A stretch of 49,594 bases of DNA from an uncultured Lachnospiraceae bacterium (lineage in GTDB: Bacteria; Bacillota; Clostridia; Lachnospirales; Lachnospiraceae). The first letter of the stretch is position 1. Every line of letters begins with the position of its first letter. Of the stretch, positions 9,039 through 16,762 are shown piece by piece. The notes under the pieces were generated by a model. The model was not told where the DNA came from. It saw only the letters and a list, made by a program, of their open reading frames with translations, and made no database searches. The stretch covers positions 1 through 49,594 of the forward strand of contig CAJTLX010000020.1 in NCBI GenBank assembly GCA_910577165.1, given 5' to 3'. The translations under genes and the position numbers were made by a program.

Positions 9039-9843
9039 CCTTCTCCCCCTTCCCCGCATCAAAAAGATCAATGCCCTCCGCCAAAAGGTTGGCAATGAGC
9101 GGGCGTTTCATCCAGTGAGTCTGTGAGTCGAGGATGGTGTTAAGAAAGGAGCCGCGCACATATTTTAATCGGTCGGTCACATAATCCCCGTCCTCAACCT
9201 TAATGTAAATTCCCTCCATAATCCCGCTAAGATCCGTCTGTGCCAGTGCCAGTTCCGGCTTTGCGCCACCCTTTTTACACTGAATAAGGAAATTTTCTTC
9301 CCGGTTTTTGGAGATAAACGGGCTTTTGTCGATAAAGCTTGCAATCTCTGCCACACTCTGAAAATACCCCTGTGCCAACACGCGCACAGAGCGGATAAAC
9401 GGAGCATTTTTTAGGAAATCTTTACGTTTTTTCGTGGAGAAAAATTTGCCTTCTCTCCGGTCAAAAATATCAAATTCCATAAAATAGTGCGGGAGTCCAT
9501 CGTAAAATACGGTGTGTTTTGCATACAGCCATTCGCCGTAGAGTACATACCGATCGCGAAGCAGAGCGCGAAGTTCTGCCTCAAAACAGCCCGCCCAGAG
9601 CTTAAACAGATCGAACTGGCGTTCTCCATAGCCGCCAGTAAGATAATGTCCGCGGCTTTGCAGGAGCATTTGCCCGTTTGAACTAAAGCTGATCCCAGAG
9701 TTCGCGCCGTCCACTTTTTCTTCTAGGACCAGGTATTTTCCTGCAATTTCTTCAAATCCCGCACATACTAAATCTTCGTCCCCCACCTGTTCCTTAGAAC
9801 CCTCAAGATGCCTGGTGCGGGGATACTTTAAAATCTCATCCAT
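9031..9843 (-). CDS. ATP-dependent RNA ligase, Rnl family
   Basis: Nucleotidyltransferase-fold ligase (270 residues) that would join 3'-OH and 5'-phosphate RNA ends. All core motifs are present: motif I EEKVDG with the adenylated lysine K43, motif III YGEWLYAKH (102-110), motif IIIa FMEFDIFD (121-128), motif IV MEGIYIKVED (209-218) and motif V RLKYVR (225-230, K227). There is no OB-fold C-terminal domain, so it is not a DNA ligase. It is the first gene of the cassette, with GGAGG eight bases before its ATG, and is directly coupled to the end-healing enzyme. Together they form a minimal heal-and-seal RNA repair unit; the RNA target is unknown. Confidence 0.85.
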   Translation of the reverse strand: MDEILKYPRTRHLEGSKEQVGDEDLVCAGFEEIAGKYLVLEEKVDGANSGISFSSNGQMLLQSRGHYLTGGYGERQFDLFKLWAGCFEAELRALLRDRYVLYGEWLYAKHTVFYDGLPHYFMEFDIFDRREGKFFSTKKRKDFLKNAPFIRSVRVLAQGYFQSVAEIASFIDKSPFISKNREENFLIQCKKGGAKPELALAQTDLSGIMEGIYIKVEDGDYVTDRLKYVRGSFLNTILDSQTHWMKRPLIANLLAEGIDLFDAGKGEKDE

Positions 9844-10276
9844 GATTTTCCTCCATTCTAACTAAAAAAAGGGTACAAAAACTATAGCTCCGGAAAAAAT
9901 ACAAAACCGGTGCTTTGTCCTTGAATTTTTTTGTCAGAATTCGGATTACATGGGGTCCTCCAATCAGCAGCGGATATCCGCTGTATTTTAATCACTGTGC
10001 AGCGTGATAGTTTTTGCGGCTGCACGATAGGGAGAGTTAAATTATACTTCCACAGTTTTCTTATTTTAGAATAGCACGATGGATGGAAATTGTCAAATAG
10101 AAGAATTGATAAATAGAAAATTTGGTAGATTTTTTTGGTTTAACCGTCTTTTCATAAATGCTCAAACAGGATTTGACAAAAATAAAATAGAATGCTATAT
10201 TTGATTTAGGTAAAAAATAAATAAATATATTCCGGTATATGCCGGATAAAGAAAGAAAATTTAAGAGGGGTGATTG
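9844..10276. other. 430-base divergent intergenic region with palindromes
   Basis: This region separates the reverse RNA repair cassette from forward small genes and holds no gene. It contains a perfect 16-bp palindrome CAGCGGATATCCGCTG (9968-9983) and a 7-bp inverted repeat GTGCAGC/GCTGCAC with a 15-base loop (9997-10025). On the reverse strand there is a perfect Shine-Dalgarno GGAGG five bases before ATG-TAA (9946-9961). A TATAAT (10044-10049) on the reverse strand could start a leader running through these elements into the ligase gene, but its -35 is poor. Confidence 0.5.
10173..10201 (+). promoter_or_regulatory. Sigma-A promoter for the 92-residue gene and MBL gene
   Basis: TTGACA, exactly 17 bases, TATATT. 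The start codon follows about 75 bases downstream behind AGAGGGG. Confidence 0.7.
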
Positions 10277-10552
10277 TTGACGATACAACAGGAAGCATAT
10301 GAAAAAATAATGAGATTGCCTGAGGATGGGATTCGGTTGATTCTTGTTCTGGCGGACGAGATTGCCAGACAATCTGGTGTTTACCATGAAACTATTGTGA
10401 AAACAGAAGATGAAGAACTTTTGCAATCTAAGAAGAGGGCATTCCAAAATATGTTGGAAATGAGAGAACAATCTTCATATCCTAAGGATTTCGATTATAA
10501 GAAAGTAATGGAGGAAGCAATAAATGAAACATATAGTGAAGAAAACAAATAG
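10277..10552 (+). CDS. Small hypothetical protein, antitoxin-like
   Basis: A 91-residue acidic protein of unknown function. No ATG is available before residue 12; two consecutive TTG codons lie behind AGAGGGG, and I choose the second because its spacing (six bases) is better. The pattern (TIQQEAYEKIMRLPEDGIRL near the start, charged tail) resembles small antitoxin-like proteins of clostridial toxin-antitoxin pairs, but no toxin gene follows. Only a 17-codon frame (ATG at 10524) bridges to the metallo-beta-lactamase-fold gene. Start and function are both uncertain. Confidence 0.6.
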   Translation: MTIQQEAYEKIMRLPEDGIRLILVLADEIARQSGVYHETIVKTEDEELLQSKKRAFQNMLEMREQSSYPKDFDYKKVMEEAINETYSEENK

Positions 10553-10570
10553 GATTAAAACGGGACTAAT

Positions 10571-11155
10571 ATGGTAACAAAATTAAAATATGGTAATACA
10601 AACACATATTTCGTGCATGGCACAAGTGGCGGTTTATTGATTGATACGGATTATGCTGGAACTTTGTCCGCTTTCTATAAAGCTTTAAAGAAAAATAATA
10701 TATCCGCCACCGATATCACCTATATTTTGGCAACGCATTATCATCCAGATCATATTGGGCTGGTCAGTGAGCTTACCGGAATTGGAATAAAGTTGCTGCT
10801 TATTGATACCCAATATGATTATGTGCATTTTGCAGATAATATATTTAAGCGTGAAAAACATCTGCGCTATAAGCCCATCTGTGAAAAAGATGCTGTGATA
10901 ATTACTTGCAAAGAGAGCAGAAATTTTCTTTCCTATATGGGAATTTTAGGGGAAATTATTTCGACAATAAGTCATAGTAAGGACAGCATATCGATTATTT
11001 TAGATAATGGAGAATGTATGGTTGGCGATTTAGAACCAGTGGAATATCTTGCTGCTTATCAGGATAATCTTGCTTTACAGGAGGATTGGAAAAAAATAAT
11101 GAATTATAAGCCGAAAGTAATATATTATGCTCATGCCAACGAAAAATATATTTAG
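10571..11155 (+). CDS. MBL-fold metallohydrolase
   Basis: A compact (194-residue) metallo-beta-lactamase-fold hydrolase. The metal site THYHPDHIG near residues 56-64 is complete (HxHxDH), and an aspartate-containing strand (CMVGDLEP) and a late histidine (YYAHANE) could supply the other ligands. The ribosome binding site is weak, so translation may depend on the short overlapping frame upstream. It shares the promoter with the preceding small gene. The substrate cannot be inferred; the fold covers lactonases, thioesterases and nucleases. Confidence 0.8.
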   Translation: MVTKLKYGNTNTYFVHGTSGGLLIDTDYAGTLSAFYKALKKNNISATDITYILATHYHPDHIGLVSELTGIGIKLLLIDTQYDYVHFADNIFKREKHLRYKPICEKDAVIITCKESRNFLSYMGILGEIISTISHSKDSISIILDNGECMVGDLEPVEYLAAYQDNLALQEDWKKIMNYKPKVIYYAHANEKYI

Positions 11156-11284
11156 CGGCAGGAACAGCGGGAACAGCAGCCCCAAAGAAAGCAGGATATG
11201 GAGCGGTAACAGACAGGGCGGCGGGATAGTCAATGCTTATTGCCGCTGCCCTTGTAGAAACTGGGGGTTGCCAAATTCTTTCTC

Positions 11285-11839
11285 CTATTTGACGAAGATA
11301 GCTTTAGAATCTGGAGGATAAGTATACAAAGTTTCTACAGGAAATCCGATACAGTCAAATAATCCTTGAAAAAATACCTCCCGCTTTTTTCGATCTTCAT
11401 CAAAACCAGTGTACACGATTTTTCCATTCTCTTCATAATACCAGTAATATTTAACTAGAATGAAATAGTATAATATATCTTTTCTTTCGGGAAATTCATA
11501 AATTTCTTTTATTGTATCATGCTCCAAATAATAATGTCGATTTGGCAACAGTTCAAAATACCACAATCGTCCTTGTTCATTGCTCAAACGTCCTTCTTTC
11601 GAGCATGAAAGTCCCGCACCCCAATCATACCATTTTTCAGCAGTAGCAGAGAGAAGATGACTGCGACCAATGTATTTTAGCAAACCTGCTCCACGCACTT
11701 TTGTCTTTTTCATATATTTATCCAGGCGTTCAATAATGCTCTGTAAGTCCTGCGGCTTACAAATAATCCCATATTCATTTGCTTCAGAATATACGTTTCT
11801 TTCATCTTCTCCGGGTCTTATTCGTAATTTCCAAAACAT
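11285..11839 (-). CDS. Hypothetical protein
   Basis: A 184-residue soluble protein that I do not recognise. It is rich in aromatic residues and charges (for example KDILYYFILVKYYWYYEE), has no signal peptide or membrane helix, and looks like a single-domain cytoplasmic protein; immunity-type proteins can look like this, but no toxin is adjacent. Expression is well supported: AAGGGGG lies seven bases before ATG, and a TTGTTT-17-TATACT promoter lies just upstream on the same strand. It is convergent with the MBL-fold gene. Confidence 0.65.
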   Translation of the reverse strand: MFWKLRIRPGEDERNVYSEANEYGIICKPQDLQSIIERLDKYMKKTKVRGAGLLKYIGRSHLLSATAEKWYDWGAGLSCSKEGRLSNEQGRLWYFELLPNRHYYLEHDTIKEIYEFPERKDILYYFILVKYYWYYEENGKIVYTGFDEDRKKREVFFQGLFDCIGFPVETLYTYPPDSKAIFVK

Positions 11840-11880
11840 AATGATACCCCCTTATGCCCTTTGCTCTTGCTTATAAACAA

Positions 11881-11909
11881 AGTATAGCATATCTTCCCGC
11901 TGAAAACAA
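11881..11909 (-). promoter_or_regulatory. Promoter of the reverse-strand hypothetical gene
   Basis: On the reverse strand TTGTTT, 17 bases, TATACT, about 40 bases before the ATG of the 184-residue protein. Confidence 0.6.
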
Positions 11910-12156
11910 TCCCCATTCTATCTCCGTTCCGATTATCCAGACCATCAAGGGTCAAGTAGTATTCTCCCTGCCTCGTTGAAAAGTTTGCGTCAATAACTAA
12001 AAAAAGCACTTGACAAAACGCTTCATGCTAAAGGAAGAAAAAAATTTCTGACGCATCAGAAAATAGAAATATAGTAAAGAGAGAGAAAAAGCAAGAGGCA
12101 ATTCGTCCTCGACTTTAGAGGTCGGAGTCTTTTTACGAGAAAAGGATAAAAAACCC
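11910..12156. other. Non-coding spacer with hairpins
   Basis: No gene is seen. A hairpin TTTCTGA-CGCA-TCAGAAA (12045-12062) is followed on the reverse strand by a T run, and a bulged hairpin CTCGAC.../GTCGGAG followed by TCTTTTT (12110-12137) reads as a forward terminator. Their upstream transcripts are not evident. Confidence 0.35.
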
Positions 12157-12216
12157 TTGACAAGTTCATTCGATTGCGATAGAATGAACTTGTAACTGTT
12201 CTATTGCAATCGAACA
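12157..12216 (+). promoter_or_regulatory. Promoter with nested dyad operators for the BlaI-like repressor operon
   Basis: A strong promoter TTGACA-17-TAGAAT is embedded in a perfect 11-bp inverted repeat, CAAGTTCATTC and GAATGAACTTG with a 10-base spacer. A second dyad TGTTC-10-GAACA follows five bases later. The centres CGATTGCGATAG and CTATTGCAATCG are themselves near reverse complements. BlaI/MecI repressors bind such dyads over their own promoters, so this is the predicted autoregulatory operator; the sequence differs from the staphylococcal TACA/TGTA box. Confidence 0.75.
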
Positions 12217-12303
12217 AAAACAAAATTTGGAAGAAGCGCGCTTTCAAATGGATTCACGCAGCAATGCAGATTTTATCTGCGGTCTGCAAAAAAGAGGTGG
12301 AAA

Positions 12304-12663
12304 ATGGACATAAAGCTTTATGATTCCGAACTAAGGATTATGCAAGTTCTCTGGGAGGAAGGTGACAGCACAGCAAAAAGAATTGCGGAGCGGATGAAGG
12401 AGGAGGTTGGTTGGGGCAAGACAACCACCTACACCGTCTTAAAAAAATGCATTGACAAGGGGGCAATTGAACGCTTAGAGCCGAATTTTATCTGTCACGC
12501 GCTCGTGACAAGGGCGCAGGCACAGGAGTACGAGACGGCGGAATTGCTTGATAAGATGTATGACGGGAGAGCGGACAGACTGGTGGTCTCCCTGCTTGGG
12601 AGCAAACGCCTGACGGAAAAAGAGATCGGGGAGCTAAAAAAACTTTTGGAGGATTTGGAATGA
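12304..12663 (+). CDS. BlaI/MecI/CopY-family transcriptional repressor
   Basis: Winged-helix repressor of 119 residues. The amino-terminal DNA-binding half has the family pattern (LRIMQVLWEEG, then GWGKTTTYTVLKKCIDKG), and the C-terminal half (residues 75-119) is the dimerisation and protease-cleavage region. A GAGGTGG ribosome binding site precedes the ATG. Its stop overlaps the next start as ATGA, tying it to the M56 sensor protease. By analogy with BlaI/BlaR1, it would sit on the dyads upstream until the partner triggers its cleavage. Confidence 0.9.
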   Translation: MDIKLYDSELRIMQVLWEEGDSTAKRIAERMKEEVGWGKTTTYTVLKKCIDKGAIERLEPNFICHALVTRAQAQEYETAELLDKMYDGRADRLVVSLLGSKRLTEKEIGELKKLLEDLE

Positions 12664-14747
12664 CAGGATTACTGGAACGGTCATTTTTGGCGGCGGCAAT
12701 GATTGTGGTTTTGATTTTTGTCCGTGCGTTTTTGCTGCATAGACTGCCAAAGATTACATTTCAGATAGCATGGGCGATAGTAATTTTGCGACTTTTAATT
12801 CCGTATTCAGTCCCTGTGTTTTCTGCGGATACGCCGGAGAAAATTTCCTGGGTTAGAGATTTTTTTGGAGAAAACTTAGATGGGGAGACGGATATAGAAA
12901 ATCCCATTTTCGAGGGAGAAACGGAAAGAATAGAAAATCGAAATATGCCCAACTCCTCAAACAATTTCTCCGACCAGAAAATAGAGAAAGAACCACAAAG
13001 TGGAGTGCTGGATGGAGAAAAGGAAAATTTTGGAAAGATAGAAAAAGAGTGGACGGGTGGACAAAGATTTTATCCGATATTTCGGGTGATTTGGCTTGCT
13101 GGTATGCTTATCGTTTTCCTTTATTTTCTATTATCTCATCTGCGCGCCCGATCTCTTTATACGGATGCACTTCCCGCGAAACATTCTCTGCCAGGACTGA
13201 ATAAAAGTCTTGAGAAAGTTTTGCTTCGCCGCAGAGTAAAAATTAAAGTCAGCGATCGGGTTTTCGCGCCGGTCACTTGCGGGCTGTTTTTCCCGGTGAT
13301 TGTCCTGCCAAAAAACACGGACTGGAAAAATGATGGACAGCTTAGAATGGTACTTGAGCATGAGATCGTGCATATCCGCCGACTTGATATTCTCTATAAA
13401 TGGCTGTTGGCGGCCGCAGTGGCAATCCATTGGTTTAACCCCTTTGTCCTGATTATGTATGTTTTGGCAAACAGAGATATTGAACTTTCCTGTGATGAGA
13501 CAGTAATCCGCTGTTTTGAAAATGGCAGGAAAAAAGATTATGCCCTTGCCCTTTTAAATTATGAAGAAAAGAGAATGGTTTCGCCAACCGTAACTGGATT
13601 TGGTGTAAACGCGGTAAAAGAAAGGATGAAGGCAATGATGAAATTAAATAAAACATCGGTATTTGGCATGGCAATGTCCGTGGTATTGATTGCGGGAACC
13701 ACCACGGCATTTGCCGGAGCAAAAGAAAATAAAGAAAATTTTGGATATTTCGATATTTCGAGAGGGTATCTCTGCGAACCATCCTATTATACTTTAGAAG
13801 AATTTGAGGGGGTAATGCAGCTTGAGCGCGAGGAGATTATGGCTCAATTAAAAGAGGGAACTTTGACCAAAGAGGATGCTGACCGGATGTTTGCGGAGAT
13901 TGAAGAAAAAATCAGGGAAGTGAAAAATGGCAAGCAGATAGAAAAGCCATCCCCGGTCTACAATGCGGACGGCACCCCGCTGATCACCAGCAAGGGAGAT
14001 CAGCTCTACGCGAAAGCCTCCGATATGGCGCAGATTAAGGAGATGCAGGCGGCAGCCGTCGGAAGGGCGGATAGGTTTGACTCAGCAGAGGAAGATACGG
14101 TGATAACGGATAAGGATATGTCTAACGGATTTTCCTATGATTTTGTGCAGCCTGAATGGTACAGCGATGAGGAATATCAAAAATATGTTGAAAAACAAAA
14201 GGAAGAATACCGTTCCATGTTGGGTGAATGGGGATATAATCCAACGGATGGCTGGTATGAGTGGGATGAAAAGAAAATAGAGGAAGCTTGCCGGCAGCTG
14301 GATGAAAACCTGGAATTTGTTAAAGATGGCGGCAAGATCTCAAAGCCGGATACAGACGGAACGGTTTTTATGACAAGTTCGTTCAAATTGGGCGGGGGAG
14401 ATTCCAGTGAGGAGAACTGGGTGATGACCCTTGAGGAAGCGCAGGAGAAAGATTTCGATGTTCGGATGGCAGATAAGGTGAGCCTGGAGGAAGAAAAATT
14501 TGATCCGGCGTTTTTAGAGGCGTATGAAGCATTTGGAGTGACTGCGGATAAGAAGAAATGCCTTTATTTCTATGAAGGCGAGCCAGTTGCCGGACTCTGG
14601 GATGCAGGAGTGGTGATGACGGATGGTCTTGCAATAGGGGAAAATGGAATTTATCTCAAGGGCGTGCGGGAGGAGAACAAACTGGTCGGTTTTGAAAAGA
14701 TTACAAAAGAAGAATTTTACAAACTTACAGGACTTACTATTAAGTAA
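12660..14747 (+). CDS. M56 (BlaR1-like) membrane metalloprotease with non-standard sensor domain
   Basis: Predicted signal-transducing protease (695 residues). Helices near 10-30, 35-55, 138-160 and 245-270 frame a zinc metalloprotease core with HEIVH (residues 234-238) and a downstream NRDIELSCDE segment, as in BlaR1/MecR1. A further helix near 330-350 leads to an exported domain of about 350 residues. That domain is acidic, rich in tryptophan and tyrosine, and shows no STxK, SxN or KTG penicillin-binding motifs, so the inducer is probably not a beta-lactam. Residues 75-135 form an unusually long polar external loop. It should inactivate the BlaI-like repressor encoded upstream when its ligand is present. 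Confidence 0.86.
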   Translation: MTGLLERSFLAAAMIVVLIFVRAFLLHRLPKITFQIAWAIVILRLLIPYSVPVFSADTPEKISWVRDFFGENLDGETDIENPIFEGETERIENRNMPNSSNNFSDQKIEKEPQSGVLDGEKENFGKIEKEWTGGQRFYPIFRVIWLAGMLIVFLYFLLSHLRARSLYTDALPAKHSLPGLNKSLEKVLLRRRVKIKVSDRVFAPVTCGLFFPVIVLPKNTDWKNDGQLRMVLEHEIVHIRRLDILYKWLLAAAVAIHWFNPFVLIMYVLANRDIELSCDETVIRCFENGRKKDYALALLNYEEKRMVSPTVTGFGVNAVKERMKAMMKLNKTSVFGMAMSVVLIAGTTTAFAGAKENKENFGYFDISRGYLCEPSYYTLEEFEGVMQLEREEIMAQLKEGTLTKEDADRMFAEIEEKIREVKNGKQIEKPSPVYNADGTPLITSKGDQLYAKASDMAQIKEMQAAAVGRADRFDSAEEDTVITDKDMSNGFSYDFVQPEWYSDEEYQKYVEKQKEEYRSMLGEWGYNPTDGWYEWDEKKIEEACRQLDENLEFVKDGGKISKPDTDGTVFMTSSFKLGGGDSSEENWVMTLEEAQEKDFDVRMADKVSLEEEKFDPAFLEAYEAFGVTADKKKCLYFYEGEPVAGLWDAGVVMTDGLAIGENGIYLKGVREENKLVGFEKITKEEFYKLTGLTIK

Positions 14748-14807
14748 GGAATAATTGGGTAGGAAATTCAGGATAGTGAACCTCGTTGGTTTAAAGTGAA
14801 GGATAAG

Positions 14808-14840
14808 GCGGGGCGATCCTTCGATCGCCCCGCTGTTTTA
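14808..14840 (+). terminator. Intrinsic terminator of the repressor/protease operon
   Basis: Perfect 11-bp stem GCGGGGCGATC / GATCGCCCCGC with a 4-base loop followed by TGTTTTA. Confidence 0.8.
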
Positions 14841-15223
14841 AAGTGTAAAATTTGGTTGCAAGCTTCGGATAGGTGCAGTATAATATAAATATGGCAAATA
14901 ATCTATAATGGATTGGAGATTGGAAGAACAGGTTGGCGAAGAACAGTACAGTATCCGATTTAGTAAACAAGCCGTACTAAAGTATCTAGTGTAAGGCTTC
15001 GTTCTCCACCTTCAATGGTATAAAAATCATTCTTGACATTCCACGCCATATAGATTATAATAACCCATGTTCGTTTGTTGGAAAATTTTTGTATTTGTTT
15101 TTACTTAGGATATGTCTGAAGCCCTACTTCCTTTATTACGCGAAAGGGAACTCCTACCTCTGGGGATGCCACTTGAAACACAAGCACAGTATTCAGATAT
15201 ACCCTGGAGAAAGGTGCATCACT
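14841..15223 (+). promoter_or_regulatory. Tandem promoters and long leader before the MBOAT gene
   Basis: Two consensus-like promoters lie in this gene-free stretch: TTGCAA-17-TATAAT (14856-14884) and TTGACA-17-TATAAT (15033-15061). The second leaves a leader of about 155 bases. Between them is a 28-codon frame from ATG 14909 without a ribosome binding site, probably chance. No known riboswitch was recognised. Confidence 0.65.
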
Positions 15224-16648
15224 ATGATATTTTCATCCACCGTATTTATTGCAATTTTTTTGCCTCTTGTACTGTTATTTTATTATGTTCTCTTTGCTCC
15301 GCTAAAGAAGAGGCGCAGAATAGTTCAAAACTATTTTCTTTTTTTCGTAAGTCTTCTATTTTATGCATATGGTGAAATTAAATTTGTATTTATTATGCTT
15401 CTGTCCATTTTTGCGAACTGGTTTTTCGGTCTGATGGTCGAGAAATTTCGGGGGAGTAAAAAAGGGTCGTTCACCGTACTCTCCATTATGGTATTATTCA
15501 ATCTTTCAATAATATTTGTATTTAAATATCTGATGTTTACGCTGGCAACTTCAAATCGTTTTTTGGGGACAAGCTTTGCAATACCAAAGATCACCCTTCC
15601 GATCGGAATATCATTTTTCACCTTTCAGGCGATCTCGTATGTGGTGGATGTGTATAGAGGGCATGGGGCAGCGCAGAAGAATCCCGTAAATGTGGGACTT
15701 TATATCGCCTTTTTCCCGCAGCTAATTGCGGGACCAATTGTCCGCTACGAGACAGTTGCAGAACAGATTGTAAACAGAAGGGAGAGTTTTGATAAATTTT
15801 CTCAGGGCGTATGCCGGTTTATTATCGGTATGGCAAAGAAAATGATCCTCGCCAATAATATGGGGCGGCTTGCCGATCTTGCCTTTGCTACCGAAAATGA
15901 GTCCCTTTCGGTTCTGATGGTCTGGCTCGGCGCGTTTGCCTATACCTTTCAGATATTGTTTGATTTTTCCGGCTACTCGGATATGGCGATCGGGTTGGGG
16001 AAAATGTTTGGGTTTGAATTTTTGGAGAACTTTGATTTTCCATATATTTCTAGTTCGATCACGGAATTCTGGAGACGCTGGCATATTTCCCTGGGTACCT
16101 GGTTTAGAGATTACCTGTATATTCCGTTAGGCGGAAGCCGAGTAAAGAGCAAGGCAAGACTTATCTTTAACCTCTTTGTCGTGTGGGCGTGTACAGGGTT
16201 GTGGCACGGGGCAAACTGGACATTTATCGCATGGGGGCTTTTGTATTTTGTCCTTCTTACCTTTGAGAAGCTTACAGGGATTGCACAGACAAAAAAATTT
16301 CGTCCGCTCAGGCATCTCTACACTATGTTTTTTGTTGTGATGGGCTGGGTATTGTTTCGCGCCGAAACCATGGGGGCGGCAATTGCCTATATGAAAACCA
16401 TGTTTTTTGGAGGAGCGGCGGGGGTGATGGATAATACTGCATACTATTATCTCTGCGAGTATGCTGTTACCTTTATCCTATGTATTATTGCCTGCTTCCC
16501 AGTGAAAAAACTTCTGGAGCGGCTTTCCGGAAAAATGGCATTGTGGACGGAACGCTTCTCGGTACTCTGGTATGTAGCACTGTTTGTACTTTCGCTTTCC
16601 TATATTGCAAAAAGTTCGTATAATCCGTTTATCTATTTTAATTTTTAA
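15224..16648 (+). CDS. MBOAT-family O-acyltransferase (AlgI/DltB-like)
   Basis: Polytopic membrane enzyme of 474 residues that moves acyl groups (usually acetyl) across the membrane onto a cell-envelope polymer. It begins with a hydrophobic helix and has about ten more. The MBOAT signature is clear: FPQLIAGPIVRY, the SITEFWRRWHISLGTWFRDY segment, PLGGSR, and the catalytic histidine in TGLWHGANWTFIAWG. A longer frame exists upstream, but the ATG chosen has GGAGAAAGG nine bases before it and starts directly with the first helix. The DHHW-type partner follows in the same operon. The acceptor could be exopolysaccharide or teichoic acid. Confidence 0.88.
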   Translation: MIFSSTVFIAIFLPLVLLFYYVLFAPLKKRRRIVQNYFLFFVSLLFYAYGEIKFVFIMLLSIFANWFFGLMVEKFRGSKKGSFTVLSIMVLFNLSIIFVFKYLMFTLATSNRFLGTSFAIPKITLPIGISFFTFQAISYVVDVYRGHGAAQKNPVNVGLYIAFFPQLIAGPIVRYETVAEQIVNRRESFDKFSQGVCRFIIGMAKKMILANNMGRLADLAFATENESLSVLMVWLGAFAYTFQILFDFSGYSDMAIGLGKMFGFEFLENFDFPYISSSITEFWRRWHISLGTWFRDYLYIPLGGSRVKSKARLIFNLFVVWACTGLWHGANWTFIAWGLLYFVLLTFEKLTGIAQTKKFRPLRHLYTMFFVVMGWVLFRAETMGAAIAYMKTMFFGGAAGVMDNTAYYYLCEYAVTFILCIIACFPVKKLLERLSGKMALWTERFSVLWYVALFVLSLSYIAKSSYNPFIYFNF

Positions 16649-16762
16649 AATGCAGGAGCGTGGAAATAGCTCTGTACGAAAATTAAAAAGATATGGGGGA
16701 TAATCTTCTTGCTGAAGGAGGATACAACGGAGTTATCTATAGCAAATGAAAGGATTTTATCT

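Noticed and set aside
11818..12009. A 63-codon reverse frame before the 184-residue hypothetical gene
   Set aside because: It covers that gene's promoter and ribosome binding site and lacks its own start signals.
14909..14995. A 28-codon frame between the two promoters before the MBOAT gene
   Set aside because: No ribosome binding site and no recognisable sequence; the promoters alone explain the region.
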